Shown one piece after another: positions 24,447-31,357 of a stretch of DNA of 46,365 nt (positions within the stretch are counted from its first letter, which is position 1; every line of letters starts with the position of its first letter). This DNA comes from Myxococcales bacterium (GTDB taxonomy: Bacteria; Myxococcota; Myxococcia; Myxococcales; JAKAPL01): positions 1-46,365 of the forward strand of contig JAJXUD010000035.1 of the NCBI GenBank assembly GCA_021783235.1, read 5' to 3'. Both the position numbers and the translations under genes were made by a program. The notes under the pieces were generated by a model. That model was not told the origin of the DNA, did no database searches, and saw nothing but the letters and a program-made list of their open reading frames with translations.

Positions 24447-26843
24447 ATGGCCACGATCCTGACCGAAGCCTCCACCCTCCCCTCGGCTGCGGGCGGGCTC
24501 ACCTCCGCCGAGGCGGCCGAGCGGCTCGCGCGTTTCGGGGCGAACGAGGTCGCCGAGTCCCGCGAGCGGCCCCTGCTGCGGCTCCTCCACAAGCTCTGGT
24601 CGCCCGTTCCCTGGATGCTCGAGGCGAGCGTCCTGCTCGAGCTGGTCCTCGGCCACCGGACGCAGGCGCTCATCGTCCTCGCGCTGCTCGTCTCGAACGC
24701 GCTCCTCGGCTTCTTGCAGGAGGACCGGGCACGAAAGGCGATCGAGCTCCTCCGGGCGCGGCTGCAGATCCGGGCGCGGGCGCTGCGCGACGGAGTCTGG
24801 GCGACTTTGTCGGCCCGCGAGCTGGTGCCGGGGGACGTGGTGCGGCTGCGGGTGGGGGACGTGACGCCGGCCGACTGCCGGCTGCTCGACGGGGCATTGC
24901 TGGAAGATCGCTCGGTGGTGACGGGCGAGTCGCTGGCGCAGGAGGTCGCGACCGGGGACGAGGTCTTCTCGGGGACGACCCTGCGGCGGGGCGAGGCGAC
25001 GGCGGAGGTCCTGCGGACGGGGACGGCCTCGCGCTTCGGCAAGACGGCCGAGCTCGTGCGGGCGGCCGGCGCGGCGGGGCACATCGAAAAGATCGTCCTC
25101 GGCGTCGTGAAGGTGCTCGTGGTGGTCGACGCGCTGGTCGCGGCGGTCATCGTCGCCCGCGCCGTCGCGGAGGGGGCGCCGCCCCAGGAGATCGTCCCGT
25201 TCGTCCTGATGCTGCTCGTCGCCTCGGTGCCGGTCGCGCTGCCGGCGACGATCACCCTCGCGACGGCGCTCGGCTCGCGCGACCTCGCTGCCCGCGGGGT
25301 GCTCGTGGCGAAGCTGCCGGCGGTGGAATCGGCCGCCTCGCTCGACGTCCTCTGCTGCGACAAGACGGGGACCCTCACGAAGAACGAGCTCGCGGTGGCT
25401 CGGCTCTTGCCCTCCCCCGGGCAGGACGAGAGCGAACTCCTCCGGCTCGCCGCCTGGGCCTCGGACCCGTCGACCAGAGACCCCATCGACGTCGCGATCT
25501 TGGAGGAGCTCTCGCGGCGCGGCCTCGCGCTGGATCTCGGCCGGCGGCGCCGCTTCGTGCCGTTCGAGCCGGCGACGAAGCGCTCGGAGGCGATCGTCGA
25601 GCTGGGCCCTGCGTCCGACGGGACGCTCCGGATCCTCAAGGGGGCGCCGCCCATCATCGGGACGCTCGTCGGCGCGCCGGAGGGCTTCGGCGCCGAGGTG
25701 GAGCGACTCTCGGCGGGGGGCATCCGCGTGCTCGCCATCGCGGCCGGACCGGAGGGCTCGCCCAAGCTCGCGGGGCTCATCGGCCTCGCCGACCCACCGC
25801 GGGTCGACTCGAAGGAGACGATCGCGCGGCTCGAGGCGCTCGGGCTGCGGGTCATCATGATCACGGGCGACAGCGTCGCCACGGCGCGAGACGTCGCGGG
25901 TCAGGTGGGCGTCTCGGGGACGGTGCTCCGCGCTGCCGAATTGCGGGAACGGCCGGCCGCGCTCGCGGGTGCCGGGGTCGTGGCCGAGGTCTTCCCAGAG
26001 GACAAGTTCGAGATCGTCCGGACGCTCCAGCAGCAGGGGCACCTCGCCGGCATGACCGGCGACGGCGTCAACGACGCGCCGGCGCTCAAGCAGGCGGACG
26101 TCGGCGTGGCGGTGGCGGGGGCGACCGACGTGGCCCGGGCCGCGGCGGGGATGGTGCTCGTCGGCGAGGGCATCTCGGGGATCCTCCAGATCGTCGAGAT
26201 CGGACGCCGCATCCACCAGCGGCTGCTCACCTACACGCTGAACAAGATCGTGAAGACGCTCCAGACGGTGCTCTTCCTCGGCGGCTGGTACCTCTTCGAC
26301 GGGACGCTCGCGGTGACGCCGCGGCTCATCGTGCTGCTCCTCTTCGCGAACGACTTCGTGACGATGTCGCTCGCGACCGACCGGGTGGGGGTCTCGCGGG
26401 GCCCCGAGCGCTGGCGGCTGCGGGCGCTCAGCCTCATCGGCCTCGCCATCGCGAGCCTCTGGGTCGCCTTCTCGGTGGCCGCCTTGCTCGTGGCCAGGCG
26501 GACGCTCCACTTCGACCTGCCACGGCTGCAGACGCTCTCGTTCCTCCTGCTCGTCTTCACCGGGCAGGGGACGGTCTACCTGATCCGTGGGCGCGAGCGG
26601 GTCGTGGGCGAGCGGCCGAGCCTCTGGCTCGCGCTCAGCTCGCTCTGGGCCATCGCCGCGACGAGCGCGCTCGCCGCGCTGGGCTGGCTCATGGCGCCGC
26701 TGCCGCCGCGCGCCATCGGGATGCTCGCGCTCGCGACGCTCGCCTTCACCGCGCTGCTCGCGCTCTCGAAGCTGGCGCTCGGGGGCTGGCTCGGGAGCGG
26801 CCCCCCGGAGCCGGAGCCGGCGCTGGCGACGGCGGCGGGGTAG
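24447..26843 (+). CDS. P-type ATPase, plasma-membrane proton pump type (P3A)
   Basis: 798 aa from ATG 24447 (24387 would add 20 residues but lies ahead of the promoter). Actuator TGES at 159-162, phosphorylated Asp305 in CCDKTGTLT, and hinge GDGVNDAP at 538-545. SVPVALPATITLATALGSRDLA and KLPAVESAASLDVL before the phosphorylation site, and DPPR in the P domain, match fungal/plant and bacterial P3A H+-ATPases rather than metal or Ca2+ pumps. Membrane segments lie around residues 40-85, 220-280 and 570-780. It is divergent from the cobalamin operon; no functional link is evident. Confidence 0.88.
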   Translation: MATILTEASTLPSAAGGLTSAEAAERLARFGANEVAESRERPLLRLLHKLWSPVPWMLEASVLLELVLGHRTQALIVLALLVSNALLGFLQEDRARKAIELLRARLQIRARALRDGVWATLSARELVPGDVVRLRVGDVTPADCRLLDGALLEDRSVVTGESLAQEVATGDEVFSGTTLRRGEATAEVLRTGTASRFGKTAELVRAAGAAGHIEKIVLGVVKVLVVVDALVAAVIVARAVAEGAPPQEIVPFVLMLLVASVPVALPATITLATALGSRDLAARGVLVAKLPAVESAASLDVLCCDKTGTLTKNELAVARLLPSPGQDESELLRLAAWASDPSTRDPIDVAILEELSRRGLALDLGRRRRFVPFEPATKRSEAIVELGPASDGTLRILKGAPPIIGTLVGAPEGFGAEVERLSAGGIRVLAIAAGPEGSPKLAGLIGLADPPRVDSKETIARLEALGLRVIMITGDSVATARDVAGQVGVSGTVLRAAELRERPAALAGAGVVAEVFPEDKFEIVRTLQQQGHLAGMTGDGVNDAPALKQADVGVAVAGATDVARAAAGMVLVGEGISGILQIVEIGRRIHQRLLTYTLNKIVKTLQTVLFLGGWYLFDGTLAVTPRLIVLLLFANDFVTMSLATDRVGVSRGPERWRLRALSLIGLAIASLWVAFSVAALLVARRTLHFDLPRLQTLSFLLLVFTGQGTVYLIRGRERVVGERPSLWLALSSLWAIAATSALAALGWLMAPLPPRAIGMLALATLAFTALLALSKLALGGWLGSGPPEPEPALATAAG

Positions 26844-26851
26844 AGCTCCGG

Positions 26852-26872
26852 CCTCAGGGGACCCCCCTGGGG
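26852..26872 (+). terminator. Hairpin after the P-type ATPase
   Basis: CCTCAGGGG pairs with CCCCTGGGG (one T-G wobble) around a 3-base loop, starting 8 bases after the stop codon. No T-run follows, so it may be a weak or Rho-assisted terminator. Confidence 0.45.
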
Positions 26873-26890
26873 AAGCCGCCGAGGAGATCG

Positions 26891-26924
26891 CCGCTCGCCC
26901 TTCGACCGCGCTCCGGGCGAGCGG
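26891..26924. terminator. Convergent inverted repeat between ATPase and JAMM genes
   Basis: Perfect 10-bp arms CCGCTCGCCC/GGGCGAGCGG with a 14-base loop, placed between the ends of two convergent transcription units. It could serve both strands. No T-run on either side. Confidence 0.5.
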
Positions 26925-26927
26925 AGG

Positions 26928-27389
26928 TCACCGCCCCGGCAGCGCGACCTCGCGCTCCCGAAAGGCCCGGCCGTCCCAGGCAAAGGCCTTGATGGCGTCG
27001 CAGCGGCCGACGCGGACGGAGAGGACGAGGTACTCGACGGCCGGCAAGAGCGGCGCCCCGTCCGCCGAGAGGGCCTGGGCCTGGTCTTCCTGCGAGAAGT
27101 AGGCGCCGACGTCGGCGTGCGAGTGGAAGACGGCGGCGAGCCGGCCACCGCGCGCCTCGGCGGCCTCGATGGCCTCGAGCTGCCGGCGCGGATCGAGCAG
27201 GTAGCCGGTGCGCGAGCCGCGAGGGAAGCGCTCGGGATCCTTCGCGTGGTAGCGGTCGAGCACGTTCTCGACGGGCACGGCGCGGACGGCCCCGCCCTCC
27301 TCGAAGACGAGGCCGCAGCCTTCGGCGGGGTAGGCCCGCTCGACGTCCTCGATCATTCGGCGCAGCGCCTCGTCCCCGTAGTCGATCAC
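26928..27389 (-). CDS. mec: JAMM/MPN metallopeptidase, CysO-cysteine peptidase (Mec)-like
   Basis: 153 aa from GTG 27389 (GTGA with the cysM stop). The JAMM zinc motif is complete: Glu23 in PAEGCGL, His89 and His91 in FHSHADVGAYFSQED, Ser99 and Asp102. In Mycobacterium tuberculosis the homologue removes cysteine from the C-terminus of CysO after CysM has formed the adduct. Being last in an operon with cysM, a CysO-like protein and an E1 makes the same role very likely here. Confidence 0.9.
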   Translation of the reverse strand: MIDYGDEALRRMIEDVERAYPAEGCGLVFEEGGAVRAVPVENVLDRYHAKDPERFPRGSRTGYLLDPRRQLEAIEAAEARGGRLAAVFHSHADVGAYFSQEDQAQALSADGAPLLPAVEYLVLSVRVGRCDAIKAFAWDGRAFREREVALPGR

Positions 27390-28369
27390 CGGCGCCCTCG
27401 TTCGAAGTAGCGATCGGCGCGATCCGGCAGGACCGTCACGACGACGCCGCGCTCGCCCGACTCGCGGAGCCGCCGCGCGATCCGAAGGGCGCCTGCCACG
27501 GCGGCGCCGCTCGAGTGGCCGACGAGGAGCCCCTCCTTCTTGCCGAGCCGCAGGGCGACGTCCCAGCCTTCATCGGTCGAGAGGTGGAGGGTCTCGTCGA
27601 GATCCCCGCCCCGATAGATGGCGGGGACGAGCGAGCTCCCGAGGTGCTTGAGCCCCTCGAGGCCATGGAAGCTCTCGTCGGGCTCGACGCCGACCACGCG
27701 GACTCTCGGGTTCTCTTTCTTGAGGCGGCGGCCCGTTCCCATGACGGTGCCGCTCGTGCCTACGCCCGCGACGAAGTGGGTCACCCTTCCCTGCGTCGCC
27801 TGCCAGATCTCGCGGCCCGTGCCGAGGAAGTGAGCCTTCGGGTTGCTCTCGTTCGAGTACTGGTCGAGGTAGACGTACCGATCGGCCTGCTCTCGCGCGA
27901 GCTGGCGGGCGAGCCGGATGGCGCCGTCCGAACCCTCGAGCGGATCGGAAAAGACGATCTCGGCCCCGAAGGCGCGGGTGATCTGCTTGCGGGCGGTCGA
28001 GACGTTCTCGGGCATGACGAGCGTCACGGGGACGCCGAGGCTCGCGCCGATCCAGGCGTAGGCGACGCCGGTGTTGCCCGAGGTCGAGTCGAGGATGCCC
28101 TTGCCCGAGCCGAGGAGGCCGCGCTCGCGCGCGTCGAGGATCATCTGGAGCGCCGGCCGGTCCTTGACGCTCCCCCCCGGGTTGAAGAACTCGAGCTTCG
28201 CGTACAGCTCGACGCCAGCCGCGACGAGCCCCTCCTCGCGCTCGAAGCCATGCAGCCGGAGAAGCGGCGTGCGACCGACGGCCTCGACGACGGAGGAGAG
28301 CGGCCTCGGGCCGAAACGGGGGAGCCGGACGGGCGGTTCGGCGGCCGGGGCGCTTCGCGGCTCAGCCAT
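27386..28369 (-). CDS. cysM: Cysteine synthase, CysM-like (thiocarboxylate-dependent type by context)
   Basis: 327 aa fold-type II PLP enzyme. The Schiff-base lysine is Lys69 in NPGGSVKDR; STSGNTGVAYA and GVGTSGTVMGTGRRLKK are PLP and substrate loops. The GTGRRL stretch resembles mycobacterial CysM (GTGRFL) more than CysK (GVGHVI in the neighbour). The first 20 or so residues are an extra Ala/Pro/Arg-rich stretch. By context it should accept sulfur from thiocarboxylated CysO rather than free sulfide. ATG 28369 lies 8 bases inside the preceding gene. Confidence 0.88.
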   Translation of the reverse strand: MAEPRSAPAAEPPVRLPRFGPRPLSSVVEAVGRTPLLRLHGFEREEGLVAAGVELYAKLEFFNPGGSVKDRPALQMILDARERGLLGSGKGILDSTSGNTGVAYAWIGASLGVPVTLVMPENVSTARKQITRAFGAEIVFSDPLEGSDGAIRLARQLAREQADRYVYLDQYSNESNPKAHFLGTGREIWQATQGRVTHFVAGVGTSGTVMGTGRRLKKENPRVRVVGVEPDESFHGLEGLKHLGSSLVPAIYRGGDLDETLHLSTDEGWDVALRLGKKEGLLVGHSSGAAVAGALRIARRLRESGERGVVVTVLPDRADRYFERGRR

Positions 28370-28871
28370 GACGGCACCGCGCTGGGAGCGGAAGGAGGGT
28401 CGCCTCCGGCCAGAAGCGCCAGGCGCCGGGGGCGGGATCGTGCTCGCCGGCGAGGAGGAGCAGGAGTTGGGCGGCGAGGGCGGCGCCGGCGGCCCAGGCG
28501 ACGGCGTGGGCAAAGGGAGCGGGGGCGGGCTCGGCCGGGATGACCTCGGCGAGGCAGCGACCGCAGGGGGGGAGGTCGCAGGACCAGGCGACGGCGCTGG
28601 GGGCGAGGATCCAGCGGTCGGTCGAGACGGCCTCGGCGGGGGAGACGACGCGCGGGTGGCCCTTGGACCCCGCAGGGGCCCGCGATCCGTGCGCCTTCGG
28701 GCCGAACGAATGAACTCCGGCGGCGGAAAGGTAGGCGACGAGGGCGTCGGCGGCCTCGCCCTCGGCGCGGACCTCGACCTCGGCGGCGAGGAGCCGCTCC
28801 TGTCCGCGCGCGCCGATCTCGGGAACGAGGATCTGCCGAGCGAAGCGATCGGCCTGGGAGGACGCGAGCAC
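28362..28871 (-). CDS. Degenerate E1-like (ThiF/MoeB) protein retaining the N-terminal arginine helix
   Basis: 169 aa from GTG 28871, directly after the TAG of the preceding gene. Residues 8-30, DRFARQILVPEIGARGQERLL, match the N-terminus of MoeB/ThiF, where the second Arg (here Arg12) reaches into the partner's active site. The glycine loop has decayed to EVEVRAEGEAADA, and the ATP-site Asp, Arg and Lys and the whole central domain are missing. CxxC at 103-106 (PPCGRC) and the alanine-rich helix after it match the E1 C-terminal part; the second CxxC pair is absent. It cannot adenylate by itself. I infer a regulatory or partner subunit for the neighbouring E1; it could instead be an eroding duplicate. 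Confidence 0.75.
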   Translation of the reverse strand: MLASSQADRFARQILVPEIGARGQERLLAAEVEVRAEGEAADALVAYLSAAGVHSFGPKAHGSRAPAGSKGHPRVVSPAEAVSTDRWILAPSAVAWSCDLPPCGRCLAEVIPAEPAPAPFAHAVAWAAGAALAAQLLLLLAGEHDPAPGAWRFWPEATLLPLPARCRHG

Positions 28872-29144
28872 CTAGCCCCCCGCGATGGCCGGGACGATGG
28901 AGATCTTGTCCCCTTCCTTGACGGGCGTCTTCAGCTCCTGGAGGAAGCGGATGTCCTCGTCGTTGTGGAAGATGTTGACGTAGCGGCGAACGCCGCCCTT
29001 CTCGTCGAACAGGCGAGCGCCGATGCCGGGGGCGCTCTTCTCGAGCGCAGCCAGCAGCTCGCCGACGGTGCTGCCCGAGAGCTGCACCTCCTCCTGGTTC
29101 TTCGTGAAGCTGCGCAGCGACGCGGGAATGCGGACGATGGGCAT
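28872..29144 (-). CDS. cysO: Free CysO/MoaD-like sulfur carrier from an internal start
   Basis: 90 aa reading in the same frame as the E1 fusion from an internal ATG at 29144. AGGAGGT at 29149-29155 lies 4 bases upstream, a near-perfect ribosome site inside the coding sequence. The product equals a stand-alone CysO (M. tuberculosis CysO is 93 aa with the same NDEDVRF and AVAGG features). Most likely a free carrier is made in addition to the fusion; which form dominates cannot be told from sequence. Confidence 0.65.
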   Translation of the reverse strand: MPIVRIPASLRSFTKNQEEVQLSGSTVGELLAALEKSAPGIGARLFDEKGGVRRYVNIFHNDEDIRFLQELKTPVKEGDKISIVPAIAGG

Positions 29145-29783
29145 CTGGACCTCCTGGCAGGTGGAGCAGTCGCGACGACGGGAGAGGACGCGTTCGCGGA
29201 GGACGCCCAGGCGGGCGTCGACGGTGACGAGGGCACCGGGCGCGGCCTCGCCCCGTAGCGCTTGCAGCGCGAGGCGCGCCATCACGGCCCCGACGAGGCC
29301 GACCACGGGGCCGAGGACGCCGGCCTGGCGGCAGCTGAGGCCGTCGCCGTCGTCGCCGAGGAGGCAACGCAGGCACGGCCCCTCGCCCGGGACGACGAGC
29401 AGCGCCTGGCCCGAGAGCCGCAGGGCGCCGCCGTGGACGAGCGTCGCGCCGCGCCGCACCGCGGCGTCCGAGAGCCAGAGCTTCGTCTCGAGCGAGTCGG
29501 TGGCGTCGAGCCAGAGTTCGAACGGCTCGAGCGCCGAGGCGGCCCGAACGAACGCGACGCGCGCCTCGACGCGGGCGCCGGGAACGAGTTCGCGCAGCCG
29601 CCCGGCGGCGGCCTGGGCCTTCGGCCGCCCGACGTCCCCGTCGCGGTAGAGGAGCTGCCGCGGCAGGTTGTGCGGCTCGACCCGGTCGCCATCGAAGATC
29701 GAGAACGGCACGCCTGCACGGGCGAGGCAGAGCGCCGCGGGAGCGCCCAGGCCGCCGGCCCCCACGATGGCGACTCCGCTCAC
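28872..29783 (-). CDS. E1-like adenylyltransferase fused to a CysO/MoaD-type ubiquitin-fold protein
   Basis: 303 aa from GTG 29783, preceded by AAGGAG. Residues 1-209 are a ThiF/MoeB adenylating core: GAGGLG at 8-13, Asp31, Arg42 in NLPRQ, Lys55 in GRPK, Asp96 in LDATDS, and zinc pairs CLRC and CSTC. It starts right at the glycine loop and lacks the RYxRQ helix of MoeB. Residues 214-303 are a CysO-like beta-grasp domain with YVNIFHNDEDIRF and the C-terminal VPAIAGG. Only QEVQ separates the two and no stop codon intervenes. The E1 should activate the terminal glycine for thiocarboxylation. Confidence 0.85.
   Translation of the reverse strand: MSGVAIVGAGGLGAPAALCLARAGVPFSIFDGDRVEPHNLPRQLLYRDGDVGRPKAQAAAGRLRELVPGARVEARVAFVRAASALEPFELWLDATDSLETKLWLSDAAVRRGATLVHGGALRLSGQALLVVPGEGPCLRCLLGDDGDGLSCRQAGVLGPVVGLVGAVMARLALQALRGEAAPGALVTVDARLGVLRERVLSRRRDCSTCQEVQMPIVRIPASLRSFTKNQEEVQLSGSTVGELLAALEKSAPGIGARLFDEKGGVRRYVNIFHNDEDIRFLQELKTPVKEGDKISIVPAIAGG
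29149..29155 (-). promoter_or_regulatory. Internal Shine-Dalgarno site for the CysO-like protein
   Basis: AGGAGGT on the minus strand, 4 bases before ATG 29144, within the open E1 frame where it encodes part of the QEVQ linker. It decides that an internal start is plausible. Confidence 0.6.
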
Positions 29784-30793
29784 GAGAACTCTCCTTCGAG
29801 AGAGAAGTAGCGCTCGCCCGTGTCGCAGAAGAGCGTCACGACGTTCGCCCCGGCGGGAAGCCGCTCGGCCACCCGGCGGGCCGCCGCGAGCGCTGCGCCC
29901 GACGAGATCCCGACGAGGATCCCCTCCTCCCTCGCGAGGCGGCGCGCGTGAGCCCAGGCCTCCTCGTCCTCGACCGCCTCGATCTGGTCGATGACCGATC
30001 GGTCGAGGATCGCCGGCACGAAGCCCGCCCCGAGCCCCTGGATTCGGGTGACGCCCGGGGGATAGCCCGTCAGCACGGCGCAGGAGGCGGGCTCGACGGC
30101 CACGACGAGCGCCTCGGGGAAACGCTCCTCGATGACGTGGCCGACCCCGCTCAGGGTGCCGCCCGTGCCGACGCCGAGGACGACCGCGTCGGGCTCGACG
30201 CCCTCCGCCTCGAGCGCCCGGACGATCTCGGGGCCGGTGCCCTCGCGGTGGGCGAGCGGATTCGCCGGATTCTCGAACTGCTGTGGCATGAACCAGTCGG
30301 GCTGCTCGCGCACGAGCGCCCGTGCCTTCTCGATGGCCCCCCCCATGAGGCGGCCGGCCGGCGTGAGGACTACCTCGGCTCCGTACGCGGCGAGAAGGGC
30401 GCGCCGCTCCTCGCTCATGTTCTCGGGCATCGTGAGGACGAGCCGATGGCCGCGGGCCGCGCAGACGAGCGCGAGCCCGATGCCGGTGTTGCCGCTCGTC
30501 GGCTCGACCACCGTTCCGCCCGGCCGCAGCCGGCCCTGCCGCTCGGCCTCGCGGATCATGGCGAGGCAGATCCGGTCCTTGACGCTGCCGCCGGGCTCGA
30601 GCTCCTCGAGCTTCGCCCAGATCGTCCGCTGCGGCGGGCTGAGGCGCCGCAGCCGAACGAGCGGCGTCTCGCCGATGGCCTCGAGGATCGAGTCGAGCGG
30701 AGCCGGGACCGGCGGCTCGCCGGACGGCGGAGCGGGGGGGCGCCGGCCGGGTGGGCTCGCGGGCTTGCGGGTCGATTTCGATCGGGCGGCCAT
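29780..30793 (-). CDS. cysK: Cysteine synthase (O-acetylserine sulfhydrylase type)
   Basis: 337 aa fold-type II PLP enzyme. Schiff-base Lys72 in EPGGSVKDR, PTSGNTGIG, and GVGTGGTLSGVGHVI as in CysK. The first about 32 residues are a Lys/Pro-rich extension absent from typical CysK. ATG 30793 is 2 bases after the rrf2 stop, and its own stop overlaps the E1 start (GTGA). It probably makes cysteine from O-acetylserine and sulfide, beside the thiocarboxylate route. Confidence 0.92.
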   Translation of the reverse strand: MAARSKSTRKPASPPGRRPPAPPSGEPPVPAPLDSILEAIGETPLVRLRRLSPPQRTIWAKLEELEPGGSVKDRICLAMIREAERQGRLRPGGTVVEPTSGNTGIGLALVCAARGHRLVLTMPENMSEERRALLAAYGAEVVLTPAGRLMGGAIEKARALVREQPDWFMPQQFENPANPLAHREGTGPEIVRALEAEGVEPDAVVLGVGTGGTLSGVGHVIEERFPEALVVAVEPASCAVLTGYPPGVTRIQGLGAGFVPAILDRSVIDQIEAVEDEEAWAHARRLAREEGILVGISSGAALAAARRVAERLPAGANVVTLFCDTGERYFSLEGEFS

Positions 30794-30795
30794 CG

Positions 30796-31239
30796 CTAGA
30801 TGAAGAACATCGTCGGCTCGTCGGGGCCGGCGCGGGCCACGCCGGTCCGCTCGCTCTGCCGGCAGATGTCCGCGAGCGTGACCCGGTCGAACACCGCCGT
30901 CACGTCTCGCTCGAGCCCGGCCCAGACGGCGTCGGCGGGCGCGGCGGGTCCCTTCGGGAGCTGCCCGACGGTCAGCCGGAGCGCGCCGTCGCAGGCGCGC
31001 ACCACGTCGCCGACGGAGATCTCGTGGGCCGGCCGGGCGAGGAAGTAGCCGCCGCGTCGCCCGCGCTGGGCGCCGACGAGCCCCGCGGCCTTCAGGCGGC
31101 CGAGGACCTGCTCGAGCATCCGCGGGCCGACCCCTTGCCGTTTTGCCATCTCGCGGACCTGCGTCGGTCGCCCTCGGTTGTGGAAGGCGATGTCGAAGGC
31201 GGCCCGCAGGCCGTAGAGGCACCTGGCGGAGAGCTTCAT
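30796..31239 (-). CDS. Rrf2-family transcriptional regulator
   Basis: 147 aa. Starts MKLSARCLYGLRAAFDIA, the typical Rrf2 helix, then the winged HTH with MLEQVLGRLKAAGLV and RGRRGGYFLA. Cysteines are at 7, 83 and 126 only, so the three-cysteine cluster of IscR is absent; a CymR-like cysteine regulator is plausible given that it heads the cysteine operon. An AT-rich stretch just upstream (31247-31264) may hold its promoter and operator. Confidence 0.88.
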   Translation of the reverse strand: MKLSARCLYGLRAAFDIAFHNRGRPTQVREMAKRQGVGPRMLEQVLGRLKAAGLVGAQRGRRGGYFLARPAHEISVGDVVRACDGALRLTVGQLPKGPAAPADAVWAGLERDVTAVFDRVTLADICRQSERTGVARAGPDEPTMFFI

Positions 31240-31246
31240 GTCCGAC

Positions 31247-31264
31247 CGGATAACAGAATTAACA
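31247..31264 (-). promoter_or_regulatory. AT-rich promoter/operator candidate of the cysteine operon
   Basis: Minus-strand GTTAATTCTGTTATCC contains a repeated GTTA and a -10-like TTATCC ending 8 bases before the rrf2 ATG. It is the only AT-rich patch in the divergent 31240-31357 space, so autoregulation by the Rrf2 protein is a reasonable guess. Confidence 0.35.
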
Positions 31265-31344
31265 TCGATCGGCTAGGGATTCGCCGACCCGGCCGTTCGG
31301 CCGACCCGCGGCCCGGCTGCCCTCCCGATCGGGCTGGGCCTGGG

Positions 31345-31350
31345 ATAGGA
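31345..31350 (+). promoter_or_regulatory. -10 element of the histidine kinase gene
   Basis: TAGGAT ends 7 bases before the GTG at 31358, so the transcript would be nearly leaderless. No good -35 is visible. Confidence 0.35.
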
Positions 31351-31357
31351 TCGACGC

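Noticed and set aside
28362-28871. Calling the small E1-like protein a pseudogene
   Set aside because: It has an intact frame, is directly abutted to its neighbours in the operon, and retains just the functional helix missing from the E1; decay remains possible.
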